A DNA stretch of 64,000 nt, from positions 62,001 through 126,000 of the forward strand of contig NZ_CP016948.1 in assembly GCF_001642805.2 (NCBI RefSeq), given 5' to 3'. The notes below the pieces were generated by a model that had not been told where the DNA came from, searched no databases, and worked only from the letters and a program-made list of their open reading frames with translations. The translations under genes were made by a program, and so were the position numbers. Shown one piece after another: positions 1 through 12,635 of the stretch (the stretch's first letter is position 1; each line of letters opens with the position of its first letter). The stretch is from Serratia surfactantfaciens. GTDB taxonomy: Bacteria; Pseudomonadota; Gammaproteobacteria; Enterobacterales; Enterobacteriaceae.

Positions 1-526
1 ACACTTTCTGCATCCACAGCAGCAGGCCGAGCCCCGGCGTGCTGGTGCGCGGATCTTCGTAGATCACTTTCCAGTTACGATCGCTGCTGACCAGCTCCTG
101 CAGGCTTTTCGGCGGGTTCTTCAGTTTTTCTTTGTTGTAGACGAAGGCGAAGTACCCGTAGTCGTAAGGCACGAAGGTCGCGTCCTGCCAGCCGCCCGGC
201 ACCGTCAGCCTGGCGGTGTCGACGCCGCTCGGCGCGAACAGGCCGGTTTGCTGCGCCGCCTGCAACAGGTTGTTGTCCAACCCCAGCACCACGTCAGCGG
301 CGCTGTTCTTGCCTTCCATACGCAGGCGGTTCAGCAGCGAAACGCCGTCTTCCAGCGCGACGAACTTCAGTTCACAGTCGCACTCGGCCTCGAAGGCTTT
401 CTTCACCGCCGGGCCAGGGCCCCAGTCGGCGGCGAAGGAATCGTAGGTGTAAACCGTCAGCGTTGGCTTGGCGAACACCGGCGCGGCGCACAGCAGCAAT
501 AAGCAGGGCAGATATGTTTTGACCAC
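1..526 (-). CDS. thiB: Thiamine ABC transporter periplasmic binding protein (partial, C-terminus outside window)
   Basis: Periplasmic binding component of the ThiBPQ importer for thiamine and its phosphates. I read a GTG start at 526 with an AGGAG-like ribosome site just upstream. It opens with a signal peptide ([19 protein letters not shown]) followed by the mature start [20 protein letters not shown], typical of ThiB. Only about 175 residues lie in the window, so the gene runs off the left edge. The TPP riboswitch about 75 bp upstream independently supports a thiamine role. The next gene, sgrR, lies upstream on the same strand as in E. coli. The family is certain; the exact start is likely. 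Confidence 0.93.
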   Translation of the reverse strand, partial: MVKTYLPCLLLLCAAPVFAKPTLTVYTYDSFAADWGPGPAVKKAFEAECDCELKFVALEDGVSLLNRLRMEGKNSAADVVLGLDNNLLQAAQQTGLFAPSGVDTARLTVPGGWQDATFVPYDYGYFAFVYNKEKLKNPPKSLQELVSSDRNWKVIYEDPRTSTPGLGLLLWMQKV

Positions 527-600
527 GTTGCACTCCTGAGAAATAAGGGGCAAGGGCATCTGAGGGGGCGAGGCGGCGTCGCCGGTTCGCTGGGCTCAAA

Positions 601-693
601 TCCCTCCGCCGGTATTGACCGGATCAGGTTCGACGGGTGTGCTCTCAGCGGAAAATCGGGCGTGTGATACGCAGCGAATTTCCGCACCCCGTT
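601..693 (-). promoter_or_regulatory. TPP riboswitch (THI element) controlling thiB
   Basis: Read on the minus strand, this stretch holds the conserved THI-box blocks in order: ACGGGGTGC, then CTGAGA, ACCCG, GAACCTGATC, and the closing AATACCGGCGGAGGGA. These are the signature elements of the thiamine pyrophosphate aptamer. It lies in the thiB leader between sgrR and thiB. The region between the aptamer and the GTG start (527-600) presumably carries the expression platform, probably acting on translation, but I could not identify a clear terminator there. Confidence 0.95.
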
Positions 694-738
694 GAGACGG
701 CGCTATTGTAAAGATTAACCGGCCTTGACGAAAGGCGC

Positions 739-2400
739 TTATGCCTCCGGCGGGGCAAACCAGGCGGACTTGAAGTCGAACCAGCCGAGGGTGTTCATCC
801 GCACGCCGCGCATGCTGCGCTGGCCGTGCAGCTGCAGCCAGTGGTGGAACAGCGGATGCAGTTGATGATCGCTGACCAGACGTTGGCAAAACTCCGCCAG
901 CGGCAGGCGGTTGGCTCGCCACAGCGCGGCGTCCTGCGCCAGATCCTCGTTCATGCAGTGCTGCATCAGCGGCAGTTCATACAGTGTGGCGAACAGCGAA
1001 AACTCCAGCGGCAGATAGAAGTTGGCGCTGCCGAGCCACAGATCGCTGCGCGCGTCCCCCTGGTGCCAGGTGGCGTAGTCCACGCTTTGCACGATCAGGC
1101 GGATGCCGTGCTGCGCCAGCAGCGGCTCGATCGCCTGACGGATGGCGTGAAACTCCGAATGCTCATTGAAGTGGGTCATCGTCAGTTCGGTCAGACCCGG
1201 CGGCTTGGGCTGCTGCGCCAGCGCGCGGTTGTGGTGCCAGCGCGGCAGCAGGCCGTACGCCGGCGACCAGTAGCGCTGATAGAGCGGCCCGGCGTGGCTC
1301 AGCAGCGAAATGGGATTGATCAATTCGCACAGCCAGCTGCGAATGGCGGGATCGGCCGCCAATGGGGAGCGCCGATCGAACAGCAGGAAATAACAGCCCT
1401 CTTCCAGCCGGCTTTCCAGTTCATTGTTGGCGGTTTCATCGCCCTGCAGCTGTACGCCTGAGTGCACCAGCTCTTCGGAGAATTCCGGCAGCACCCAGAT
1501 ATTCACCTCATCGATCAGCGCCCGGTAGCCGAAATAGTCGTCGAAGGCGTGGATCTTCATCTGGCTGGGGAGATTGCGCACCACGCGGTATGGGCCGGTG
1601 CCGATCGGATGGCGGGCGAAGTCCGGCAGCTCGCGCCATTCGCGCGGCAGGATCATGGCGTGTACGCTGCCTAATAGCCAGGGCAGCCAGTGATCGGCGC
1701 TGCGCAGATGCACGTCGACAACGAACGGCGTCGGCGAGGTGACGCTTTCGATATGCGAGAACAGCGGTTGCGAGGTCAGACGCGAAAGCGAACTGATGAC
1801 GTCCGCCATCTCCAGCTCGCGGCCGTGATGAAAATGGATCGCCGGGCGCAGGTAAAACCGCCAGTGCAGCGGCGTCAGCATTTGCCAATGGTGGGACAGG
1901 TCGGACTCCAGTTCCCCGTTTTCCTCATTTATGCGCGTCAGGCCGTTGAAGATCTGGCGCGCCAAATGGGTCTCCGAACGCCGCAGCGCCGAGCCGGGCA
2001 GCAGGTTGTACAGCTGCCGGTAGTAGAGCACCCGCAGGATGTGTTTCCCCTGGCGGAAGCTGCGCCCCAGCTGCGACAGCAGCATCTGGCGTACCACGTC
2101 TTTGTCGCCTACCAGTTGCACCAACTGATCGATGCGATCCTGTTCCAGCAGCTCCTCGGCCCGCTGTTGCTGCAGCGCCAGGCCGGTGTAATGGAAGGTG
2201 AGCCGCGAACGCTTGCCGCGCCCCGATTCCGCCTGCCAGGTGAGCCAACCCTCCCGTTGCATGGCACTCAGCAGGGAGCGCACATGCCGCCGCGAGCAGC
2301 TGAGCGCCTCCGCCAGCGCCTGCAGCGTGGTGTCGGTGGTTTCACCGTGGCAGCGCTGCCACAGACGGATGAACTGCTGCTGCAATCTGGACGTGGACAT
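739..2400 (-). CDS. sgrR: HTH-type transcriptional regulator SgrR
   Basis: Activator of the glucose-phosphate stress response; in E. coli it switches on the small RNA SgrS when sugar phosphates accumulate. The protein has an N-terminal winged-helix domain (about residues 1-110, starting [19 protein letters not shown]) and a C-terminal domain related to family 5 solute-binding proteins (about 150-550), presumed to sense the metabolite. I place the start at 2400, because an upstream in-frame start at 2424 adds eight residues not seen in the family; the resulting 553 aa fits E. coli SgrR (551). It is divergent from sgrS, the classical arrangement, so the 2401-2467 gap should hold the SgrR-controlled promoters. 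Confidence 0.96.
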   Translation of the reverse strand: MSTSRLQQQFIRLWQRCHGETTDTTLQALAEALSCSRRHVRSLLSAMQREGWLTWQAESGRGKRSRLTFHYTGLALQQQRAEELLEQDRIDQLVQLVGDKDVVRQMLLSQLGRSFRQGKHILRVLYYRQLYNLLPGSALRRSETHLARQIFNGLTRINEENGELESDLSHHWQMLTPLHWRFYLRPAIHFHHGRELEMADVISSLSRLTSQPLFSHIESVTSPTPFVVDVHLRSADHWLPWLLGSVHAMILPREWRELPDFARHPIGTGPYRVVRNLPSQMKIHAFDDYFGYRALIDEVNIWVLPEFSEELVHSGVQLQGDETANNELESRLEEGCYFLLFDRRSPLAADPAIRSWLCELINPISLLSHAGPLYQRYWSPAYGLLPRWHHNRALAQQPKPPGLTELTMTHFNEHSEFHAIRQAIEPLLAQHGIRLIVQSVDYATWHQGDARSDLWLGSANFYLPLEFSLFATLYELPLMQHCMNEDLAQDAALWRANRLPLAEFCQRLVSDHQLHPLFHHWLQLHGQRSMRGVRMNTLGWFDFKSAWFAPPEA

Positions 2401-2487
2401 AAAAGAGGAACACTCCCGCCTCAAGTCGTCAATTTTTCTTTCCCTATATTACGCCGATAATTTTCATCAATGAAAGGGGAGGGCGTA

Positions 2488-2664
2488 ATGATGAAAGCTT
2501 TCTTATCCAAACAGTTCTATCAGCGCTATTTCCGCGCGGTGCGCCGTCAGCATGCCGACTGGCTGAGCGTGGTGCCCGAACAGGCGCGGCTGGCGATGCT
2601 GGCGCACCTGACGCAATGGGACATCAAAGAGATGACCGACAAGCAGTACCGCGAGCACCTGTAG
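2488..2664 (+). CDS. sgrT: SgrT, small peptide inhibitor of glucose uptake
   Basis: Small peptide translated from SgrS; in E. coli it inhibits the glucose PTS permease PtsG directly, independently of base pairing. The frame encodes about 58 aa including the motifs FYQRYFRAVRRQHADWL and LAMLAHLTQWDI, matching SgrT, and ends in EMTDKQYREHL. The ATG at 2488 is chosen because a GGGGAGGG ribosome site lies 6-8 bases upstream; the ATG at 2470 overlaps that site and the one at 2491 is an alternative. E. coli SgrT is 43 aa, so this version has a longer C-terminus. Confidence 0.9.
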   Translation: MMKAFLSKQFYQRYFRAVRRQHADWLSVVPEQARLAMLAHLTQWDIKEMTDKQYREHL

Positions 2665-2708
2665 GGGCTGCGGTGACAAGTTTCTGAGTAATGGTGCTGT
2701 TTCACCAG

Positions 2709-2735
2709 CCAGTGGGGCGACCCACTGGTTTTTTT
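2709..2735 (+). terminator. Intrinsic terminator of SgrS
   Basis: Stem CCAGTGGG / CCCACTGG with a short loop, followed directly by seven T. It is placed exactly as the SgrS terminator in E. coli, whose 3' stem and U-tail bind Hfq. Confidence 0.93.
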
Positions 2736-2817
2736 ATGCGTGGTCAGGGCGATGCGCTTGCATTTTTCTCGCCGTGGCCTAAGGTTTCACTTTCGTTTTG
2801 AGGTCAGGGAAGACGAT

Positions 2818-4014
2818 ATGCAACGCCTGAGCCGGCTGACACTGCGCATCAACCCCATCTTTGCCGCATTCCTGCTGATCGCTTTTCTTTCCGGCATCGC
2901 CGGCGCGTTGCTGACGCCGACGCTCAGCCTGTTTCTGACCACCGAGGTGAAAGTGCGGCCGTTGTGGGTCGGGCTGTTTTATACCGCCAATGCGGTGGCC
3001 GGCATCCTGGTCAGCTTCCTGCTGGCCAAGCGCTCCGACACCCGCGGCGATCGACGCCGATTGATCCTGCTGTGCTGCCTGATGGCGGTCGGCAACTGTC
3101 TGTTGTTCGCTTTCAATCGCGATTATCTGACGCTGATCACCGCCGGGGTGTTGCTGTCGGCGATCGCCAACACCGGCATGCCGCAGATTTTCGCGTTGGC
3201 GCGTGAATACGCCGACAGCGAGGCGCGTGAAGTGGCGATGTTCAGTTCGGTCATGCGTGCCCAGCTTTCGCTGGCGTGGGTGATTGGCCCGCCGCTGTCG
3301 TTTGCGTTGGCGCTGAATTATGGGTTCACCGTGATGTTTCTGATCGCCGCCGCCACCTTCGTGATTTGCGCGCTGCTGGTGTGGTTCACGTTGCCATCGG
3401 TGCCGCGCGCGGCGGAGCGCAATGAGCTGCATGGCGGTGCCTCTGCGCCGATCGCGCCCGCCGGCGCCTGGCGCAATCGCGACGTGCGGCTGCTGTTCAT
3501 CGCTTCGATGCTGATGTGGACCTGCAACACCTTGTACATCATCGACATGCCGCTGTATATCACCGCCGATCTCGGGCTGCCGGAAGGGCTGGCCGGCGTG
3601 TTGATGGGCACCGCCGCCGGGTTGGAAATCCCGGCGATGCTGCTGGCCGGTTACTACGTCAAGCGCTTCGGCAAACGCAATATGATGCTGTTGGCGGTGA
3701 CGGCGGGCGTGCTGTTCTACCTTGGGCTGACGATGTTGGCGACCAAGCCGGCGCTGCTCGCTCTGCAGCTGCTCAACGCGGTGTTTATCGGCATTGTCGC
3801 CGGTATCGGCATGCTCTATTTTCAAGATTTGATGCCGGGCCGACCGGGCGTCGCCACCACGCTGTTCACCAACAGCATCTCCACCGGGGTGATCCTGGCC
3901 GGGGTGCTGCAGGGCGCACTGGTGGAGAACCTCGGTCACTACTCGGTGTACTGGCTGGCGGCGCTGCTGGCGCTGGCGGCGCTCTGGATGAGCGCCAAAG
4001 TGCGTGAAGTGTGA
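2818..4014 (+). CDS. setA: Sugar efflux transporter SetA (major facilitator superfamily)
   Basis: Inner-membrane exporter of the Set family, which expels glucosides, lactose and sugar analogues by proton exchange. I place the start at 2818 (MQRLSRLTLRINPIFAAF), after an AGGGAAG ribosome site; an open extension to 2740 would run into the SgrS terminator and gives non-membrane sequence. The 398 aa product (E. coli 392) has about twelve hydrophobic segments and a basic loop with KRSDTRGDRRR after segment two, typical of the superfamily. Its position just downstream of sgrST is conserved, and in E. coli it belongs to the sugar-phosphate stress response. SetA rather than SetB is inferred from this context. 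Confidence 0.93.
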   Translation: MQRLSRLTLRINPIFAAFLLIAFLSGIAGALLTPTLSLFLTTEVKVRPLWVGLFYTANAVAGILVSFLLAKRSDTRGDRRRLILLCCLMAVGNCLLFAFNRDYLTLITAGVLLSAIANTGMPQIFALAREYADSEAREVAMFSSVMRAQLSLAWVIGPPLSFALALNYGFTVMFLIAAATFVICALLVWFTLPSVPRAAERNELHGGASAPIAPAGAWRNRDVRLLFIASMLMWTCNTLYIIDMPLYITADLGLPEGLAGVLMGTAAGLEIPAMLLAGYYVKRFGKRNMMLLAVTAGVLFYLGLTMLATKPALLALQLLNAVFIGIVAGIGMLYFQDLMPGRPGVATTLFTNSISTGVILAGVLQGALVENLGHYSVYWLAALLALAALWMSAKVREV

Positions 4015-4158
4015 GGTCAAACGGCGGCATTCTTGATGCAAGTCATTGAGAATGCTAAACCGGACGCCCAAGCTGAAGGCATATGGAGCGCGATCGTTGC
4101 GTCCACGCCCGTCTCGCTATTGAGACGCCGCCTCGTTGTTTAGAACAGTGGGAACGTT

Positions 4159-5631
4159 ATGGATAAACTCACACCGCTCAAACCGCTTCCTTCCCTGTGC
4201 GCGCTCGCCGCCACGCTGATCATCTGGTTCCTCATTCCCGTCCCCGAAGGCGTTGCGCCCAACGCCTGGCAGCTGCTGGCGCTGTTTATCGGTACCATCA
4301 TCGCCATCATAGGCAAGGCGATGCCGATCGGTGCGGTCTCGGTGATCGCCATCGCTCTGGTGGCGGTGACCGGCGTCACCAACCCCGGCAAGCCGGGCGC
4401 GGCGCTGGACGACGCCCTCAGCGGCTTCTCCAACCAGCTGATCTGGCTGATCGGCTTTTCGATCATGATCTCCCTCAGCCTGAACAAAACCGGACTGGGC
4501 GCGCGCATCGGCTACTATTTCATCTCGCTGTTCGGCAAGAAAACGCTGGGCATCGCCTACGCGCTGACGCTGGCGGAAACCACGCTGGCGCCGGTGACGC
4601 CGAGCAATACCGCGCGCGGCGGCGGCATCATTCACCCGATCATGAAGTCGATCGCCGACAGCTTCGGCTCTAAACCCGAACTTAATACCTCCGGCAAGAT
4701 TGGCCGCTATCTGTCGCTGGTGAACTACAACATCAACCCGGTCACCTCGGCGATGTTTATCACCGCCACGGCGCCTAACCCGCTGATCGTCAGCCTGATC
4801 GCCAAGGGCACCCACGGTAACTTCGAACTGTCCTGGTCGATGTGGGCGGTCGCCGCCCTGGTGCCGGGGCTGTGTTCGCTGATCGTGATGCCGCTGGTTA
4901 TTTACCTGCTGTATCCGCCCGAGGTGAAAAGTACGCCGGACGCGCCGCGCTTCGCGCGCGAAAAACTGCAGGCGCTGGGGCCGGTGACGCTGCCGGAAAA
5001 AATCACCCTCGGGGTGTTCGCGCTGCTGCTGGTGCTATGGGCCGGCATCCCGGCGATGATCTTCGGCCCGGCGTTGGCGGTTAATCCCACCACGGCGGCG
5101 CTGATCGGCCTGGCGGTGCTGCTGGCCACCGGGGTGCTGAGCTGGGAAGACGTGCTGAAACATAAAGGCGCCTGGGATACCGTGGTGTGGTTCTCGGCGC
5201 TGGTGATGATGGCCAGTTTCCTCGGCAAGCTGGGGCTAATAGGCTGGCTGTCGCAAACCGTGGGCAACGGCATCGACCATATGGGCATGAGTTGGGTGGG
5301 CGGCACGATCTTGCTGACCATTATCTATTTGTATTCTCACTATTTCTTCGCCAGCACCACCGCGCACGTGACGGCGATGTTCGCCGCCTTCTTCGCCGCC
5401 GGCATCGCGCTCGGGGCGCCGCCGGCGTTGCTGGGCCTGATCCTGGCGTTCTCTTCTTCGCTGATGATGTCGCTGACCCATTACGGCACCGGCACCGCGC
5501 CGATCATCTTCGGCTCCGGCTATGTGACGCTGGGGGAGTGGTGGAAAGCGGGATGGGTGATGAGCGTGGTTAACCTGCTGATCTGGATGCTGATCGGCGG
5601 GGCATGGTGGAAGCTGCTGGGCTACTGGTGA
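4159..5631 (+). CDS. DASS-family anion transporter (CitT/TtdT/YbhI-like)
   Basis: Divalent anion:Na+ symporter/antiporter family protein of 490 aa, an inner-membrane transporter for di- or tricarboxylates. It contains the family Ser-Asn-Thr motif (TPSNTARGGG, SNT at about residues 149-151), a second substrate-site element (ITATAPNPL), and the conserved end segment HYGTGTAPIIFGSGYV near residues 440-455. Length and motifs match E. coli CitT, TtdT and YbhI, but I cannot tell whether the substrate is citrate, tartrate, succinate or oxoglutarate. It stands alone between setA and leuD, which are adjacent in E. coli. A hairpin at 4110-4127 precedes it. Confidence 0.9.
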   Translation: MDKLTPLKPLPSLCALAATLIIWFLIPVPEGVAPNAWQLLALFIGTIIAIIGKAMPIGAVSVIAIALVAVTGVTNPGKPGAALDDALSGFSNQLIWLIGFSIMISLSLNKTGLGARIGYYFISLFGKKTLGIAYALTLAETTLAPVTPSNTARGGGIIHPIMKSIADSFGSKPELNTSGKIGRYLSLVNYNINPVTSAMFITATAPNPLIVSLIAKGTHGNFELSWSMWAVAALVPGLCSLIVMPLVIYLLYPPEVKSTPDAPRFAREKLQALGPVTLPEKITLGVFALLLVLWAGIPAMIFGPALAVNPTTAALIGLAVLLATGVLSWEDVLKHKGAWDTVVWFSALVMMASFLGKLGLIGWLSQTVGNGIDHMGMSWVGGTILLTIIYLYSHYFFASTTAHVTAMFAAFFAAGIALGAPPALLGLILAFSSSLMMSLTHYGTGTAPIIFGSGYVTLGEWWKAGWVMSVVNLLIWMLIGGAWWKLLGYW

Positions 5632-5633
5632 GG

Positions 5634-5663
5634 AAAAAATTCACCCGCCGGGCGGCGGGTGAA
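5634..5663 (-). terminator. Terminator of the leu operon
   Basis: Perfect inverted repeat TTCACCCGCC / GGCGGGTGAA with a four-base loop. Read on the minus strand it is followed by a run of six T, so it ends leuABCD. It may also slow transcription arriving from the plus-strand transporter gene. Confidence 0.9.
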
Positions 5664-5668
5664 AGGGA

Positions 5669-6271
5669 TCAGTTCAGAAATGCCGGCTGCTGCGCTTCGT
5701 AGCGGGAGATGTCCGCTTCGTGCTGCAGCGTCAGGCCGATGCTGTCCAGTCCGTTGATCATGCAGTGGCGGCGGAAGCTGTCTATTTCGAACGGATAGCT
5801 TTTGCCGCCGGCGTTGACCGTCTGGTTCTCCAGATCCACCACGAACTCTGTTCCCTCGTTGGCGTCCACCAGTTTGAACAGCTCGTCCACCTGCTGCTCG
5901 CTCAGCGTCACCGGCAACAGCTGGTTGTTGAACGAGTTGCCGTAGAAGATATCGGCGAAGCTCGGCGCGATCACCACTTTGAAACCGTAGTCGGTCAGCG
6001 CCCAGGGGGCGTGTTCGCGCGAGGAGCCGCAGCCGAAGTTTTCGCGCGCCAACAGGATGCTGGCGCCTTTATAGCGCGGTTTGTTCAGCACGAACTCCGG
6101 GTTCGGTTGCTGGCCGGCGTCGTCGAGGAAGCGCCAGTCGTTGAACAGGTGCTGGCCGAAACCGGTGCGGGTGACCTTCTGTAAAAACTGCTTGGGAATA
6201 ATGGCGTCGGTGTCGACGTTGGCCGCATCCAAAGGCACCACTAAGCCGGTATGTTGAGTAAATTTAGCCAC
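5669..6271 (-). CDS. leuD: 3-isopropylmalate dehydratase small subunit
   Basis: Small subunit of isopropylmalate isomerase, which with LeuC converts 2-isopropylmalate to 3-isopropylmalate in leucine synthesis. The 200 aa sequence shows the swivelling domain hallmarks [17 protein letters not shown] near the N-terminus and [15 protein letters not shown] around residues 73-87. It begins with GTG (MAKFTQHTG), preceded by AAGGGG, nine bases after the leuC stop. It is the last gene of the operon and is followed by a strong terminator. Confidence 0.98.
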   Translation of the reverse strand: MAKFTQHTGLVVPLDAANVDTDAIIPKQFLQKVTRTGFGQHLFNDWRFLDDAGQQPNPEFVLNKPRYKGASILLARENFGCGSSREHAPWALTDYGFKVVIAPSFADIFYGNSFNNQLLPVTLSEQQVDELFKLVDANEGTEFVVDLENQTVNAGGKSYPFEIDSFRRHCMINGLDSIGLTLQHEADISRYEAQQPAFLN

Positions 6272-6280
6272 GTTAGCCCC

Positions 6281-10351
<4,071 letters not shown>

Positions 10352-10391
10352 CGGTGCATTCCTTATCGTGTTGATTTCACGCTAAGCGGGC

Positions 10392-10421
10392 AAAAAAAAA
10401 CCCGCGCAGTAGCGCGGGTTT
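10392..10421 (-). terminator. leu operon attenuator terminator
   Basis: On the minus strand, stem AACCCGCGC / GCGCGGGTTT with a four-base loop is followed by nine T. It lies between the leucine-rich leader peptide and leuA, the position of the attenuator. When charged leucine tRNA is plentiful, this hairpin would form and stop transcription before leuA. Confidence 0.95.
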
Positions 10422-10441
10422 CTTATGGGTGATCGGCTGAG

Positions 10442-10525
10442 TCAGCTCCGAACGTCGTCCACAGGCATACCGCGCAAGCAAGATGCGTTGAGTAGTAGGC
10501 CTAGTAGACGGTGAGTACGGATCAT
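10442..10525 (-). CDS. leuL: leu operon leader peptide
   Basis: A 27 aa leader peptide, MIRTHRLLGLLLNASCLRGM then PVDDVRS, encoded just downstream of the leu promoter. Five leucines occur in six codons (CTA CTA GGC CTA CTA CTC), four of them the rarely used CTA. The ribosome should stall here when leucyl-tRNA is short, allowing the antiterminator to form. The E. coli LeuL peptide has the same GLLL-NAS-LRG core, which supports the assignment. Confidence 0.95.
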   Translation of the reverse strand: MIRTHRLLGLLLNASCLRGMPVDDVRS

Positions 10526-10563
10526 AATGGTTCAGCTTCTCTTAAATTGGGTGTCTGCCTAAT

Positions 10564-10592
10564 TTGATACGTGATTGGTCTGGCGATGTCAA
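10564..10592 (-). promoter_or_regulatory. Promoter of the leu operon
   Basis: On the minus strand, a perfect -35 TTGACA (10592-10587) is separated by 17 bases from TATCAA (10569-10564). Transcription would begin near 10556, about 30 bases before leuL. The arrangement matches the E. coli leu promoter. Confidence 0.85.
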
Positions 10593-11222
10593 CACCTGAT
10601 TGAATGCGGGGACAATGCGCCGGTTAATCTGCCGGACAGAGGATCCTTCGGCAAAAAAGCAGTGCGACAGAGAAAAAACGAAGGGCAGTTTGCGCGTTGC
10701 TTAGCATAAACGAATCGAATATATACTGCGCTAATTGCTTCTGGATTTCGTTGAGTTAAAATTCATGATGAAAAAATAAGCGGGTTAATCACGGAGGGCA
10801 ATAAAATAACATTTTTAATACAAATGGTTTGCGTTGAATTCATATGATTAATTGATTGTTTTGGCCTTAAAATAACAAAATAATGCGATTTAACACAAAG
10901 TGAGCGATGTTTTTAGATGGTTTGATGGCTTGCGATGTGTTTTTATAGTTTGTCTCACACGGCACGGTTACGTTGTTTAATTGTATTAATCATTGTTGAT
11001 ACCTAATTATTAGTACCACCCAGGTAGCATTCTTCCTCTGGCGGTAGAAGCTGCTGACATGCATTCCATATACGACTTATATCGTGTCGGTAACACGAGG
11101 TTTTTTATCGGCTGATGGCGGTAATGGCAGGATTTTTCGTGCAAAGATAAGACAATGCGGAGTTTCATTGTTTGTCGAGCATAAGGATTAGATTATCTAC
11201 ACAGGATTTAGTGGAGTGAAAT
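10593..11222 (+). other. AT-rich leuL-leuO intergenic region
   Basis: About 630 bases without a gene between the divergent leu promoter and leuO. The stretch is conspicuously AT-rich compared with the flanking genes, with many A/T runs between 10700 and 11020. Near 11070-11100 there are short inverted repeats (ACGA-TCGT and CGTGT-ACACG). In E. coli the equivalent DNA is bound and silenced by H-NS and activated by LeuO and BglJ-RcsB, so the same role is likely. I could not fix the leuO promoter. A ribosome site, GGAG, lies nine bases before leuO. Confidence 0.6.
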
Positions 11223-12170
11223 ATGGCTGAATATGATTCAGAAATCGCCATGGTCAAAGAGCCGGCGGACATCCATTTGCGCAGTGTCGATCTTAATTTG
11301 CTGACGGTGTTTGACGCCGTAATGCAAATGCAAAATATTACGCGAGCCGCTAATTCGTTAGGCATGTCGCAGCCGGCGGTGAGCAACGCGGTGGCGCGCC
11401 TGAAGGTGATGTTCAACGACGAGCTGTTCGTGCGCTGCGGGCGCGGGATCCAGCCCACCATGCGGGCCAGGCAGCTGTTTGGCCCGGTGCGGCAAGCGCT
11501 GCAGCTGGTGCAGAATGAGCTGCCGGGCGCAGAGTTTGAGCCGTTGACCAGCACGCGGGCGTTCTCGCTGTCTTTGTGCAGTCCGCTCGATTTGCGTCTG
11601 GGGGCCGGGATAATCAATCACGTCAAACAGATCGCGCCGCAGCTTAATCTGCAAGTAAAGTCATATATTAACAATAATATTGAACACCAATTACGCTATC
11701 AGGATGTTGAATTTGTCATTGGCTACAGCCGTTTCGAATCGGCGGAGTTCCGCAGCCTGGCGATGTTCGACGACGAATTAGTGCTGGTGGCCGCGCAGGC
11801 GCACCCGAGAATAGGTGAAGAGACGACGTCGGAACTCATGTTGGCCGAACAGCATGCCGCGGTTTCCCTGGAAAGTTTTGGATCGTTCAGTAAACCTTTT
11901 TATTCCGAGGAGCCGATGCTGCGCGCCGTGACGCAACAGTGCACCGATCTCTATAGCGTACTGAATATGGTGTCGCAAACGGACATGGTGGCGATTGCGC
12001 CCGCCTGGTTGGTGCGGCAACAGACGGAAACGTTGAAAATAAAGGCGGTTCCTTTATGCGGCAATGACAATAAAGCCACTTGCTATCTTTCCTGGCATGA
12101 ATCTTCCGAACGGGATAAAGGGCACCAGTGGATGAAATCTGTTCTGATTGAGGCGGGAAGCCAAAAGTAA
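11223..12170 (+). CDS. leuO: LysR-type regulator LeuO
   Basis: Global LysR-family regulator that counteracts H-NS silencing at many loci in enterobacteria. The 315 aa protein has the N-terminal HTH with LRSVDLNLLTVFDAVMQMQN and TRAANSLGMSQPAVSNAVAR (about residues 20-80), nearly identical to E. coli LeuO, and an effector domain ending in CYLSWHESSERDKGHQWM. Position beside leuLABCD and direction are conserved. The long AT-rich upstream region suggests that it is itself silenced. The ATG at 11223 is preceded by GGAG. Confidence 0.96.
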   Translation: MAEYDSEIAMVKEPADIHLRSVDLNLLTVFDAVMQMQNITRAANSLGMSQPAVSNAVARLKVMFNDELFVRCGRGIQPTMRARQLFGPVRQALQLVQNELPGAEFEPLTSTRAFSLSLCSPLDLRLGAGIINHVKQIAPQLNLQVKSYINNNIEHQLRYQDVEFVIGYSRFESAEFRSLAMFDDELVLVAAQAHPRIGEETTSELMLAEQHAAVSLESFGSFSKPFYSEEPMLRAVTQQCTDLYSVLNMVSQTDMVAIAPAWLVRQQTETLKIKAVPLCGNDNKATCYLSWHESSERDKGHQWMKSVLIEAGSQK

Positions 12171-12635
12171 CGCGATAAAAAACCGGGATTATATAAAGAT
12201 AATATTTAACCGAGCGATTTTTCTCATGATGAAAACTAAGAACTATCTGTGTTTTTATTAAGATGTTTCTTGGTTTTACGGCGATTAAATAACTTATTTT
12301 CAGGGTGAGTTGGTTCGTTTGCCAAAAATAATTAATATAAATTTATATTCTGATTTTGTCTTTCCGACTGGAATTTTAAACTAATCTGATGCGGCGGTCC
12401 GAATGGACCGCATTTTATCGGCATCACCCCCTCTTTTCCCCGCCGTTTTGTCCTGGCGATGAAAGCGACGAAGTTAGCCCGTGTTTTAGCTCACACTTCT
12501 ACGCTGAAATCGCTTTTCCCTCTGTCTGAGAGTAGGTAGACTGCGCAGAAAAAAGTAAACACGTGTAAGCTGAGATGAGAACCGCAAGGCGTCGTTCTGG
12601 CTTAACTGTTTGATTCATTTCAGGCTTAGAGCACT
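12171..12635 (+). other. Intergenic region between leuO and the acyl-CoA synthetase-like gene
   Basis: About 465 bases. The first part (to about 12390) is AT-rich trailing sequence of leuO. A hairpin, GCGGTCC / GGACCGC followed by ATTTTAT (12394-12416), is the probable leuO terminator. The rest, nearer 60% GC, should hold the promoter of the next gene; TTTTCC with TAGACT 17 bases on (near 12510-12541) is only a weak candidate. No gene is seen. Confidence 0.5.
12394..12416 (+). terminator. Probable terminator of leuO
   Basis: Perfect seven-base-pair stem GCGGTCC / GGACCGC with a GAAT loop, followed by ATTTTAT. The T-run is short and broken, and it lies about 220 bases after the leuO stop. Confidence 0.6.

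Larger units (their letters stand above)
2468..2735 (+). ncRNA. sgrS: SgrS small RNA (dual function, encodes SgrT)
   Basis: Hfq-dependent small RNA that silences ptsG and other sugar transporter mRNAs. The 3' part carries the conserved pairing segment CTGAGTAATGGTG (2684-2696), a short GGTG/CACC hairpin, and a strong terminator with a U-tract at 2709-2735. This closely follows the E. coli SgrS 3' end. The 5' end is estimated from similarity to the E. coli start (ATGAAAGGGGAGGGCG here) and from GATAAT at 2456-2461, a plausible -10 with a poor -35, as expected for an activator-dependent promoter. The RNA contains the sgrT frame and is divergent from sgrR. The 5' end is uncertain by several bases. 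Confidence 0.9.

Noticed and set aside
2740..2817. N-terminal extension of SetA from 2740
   Set aside because: It begins within a few bases of the SgrS terminator and lacks hydrophobic or conserved sequence. The ATG at 2818 has a ribosome site and gives the family length.
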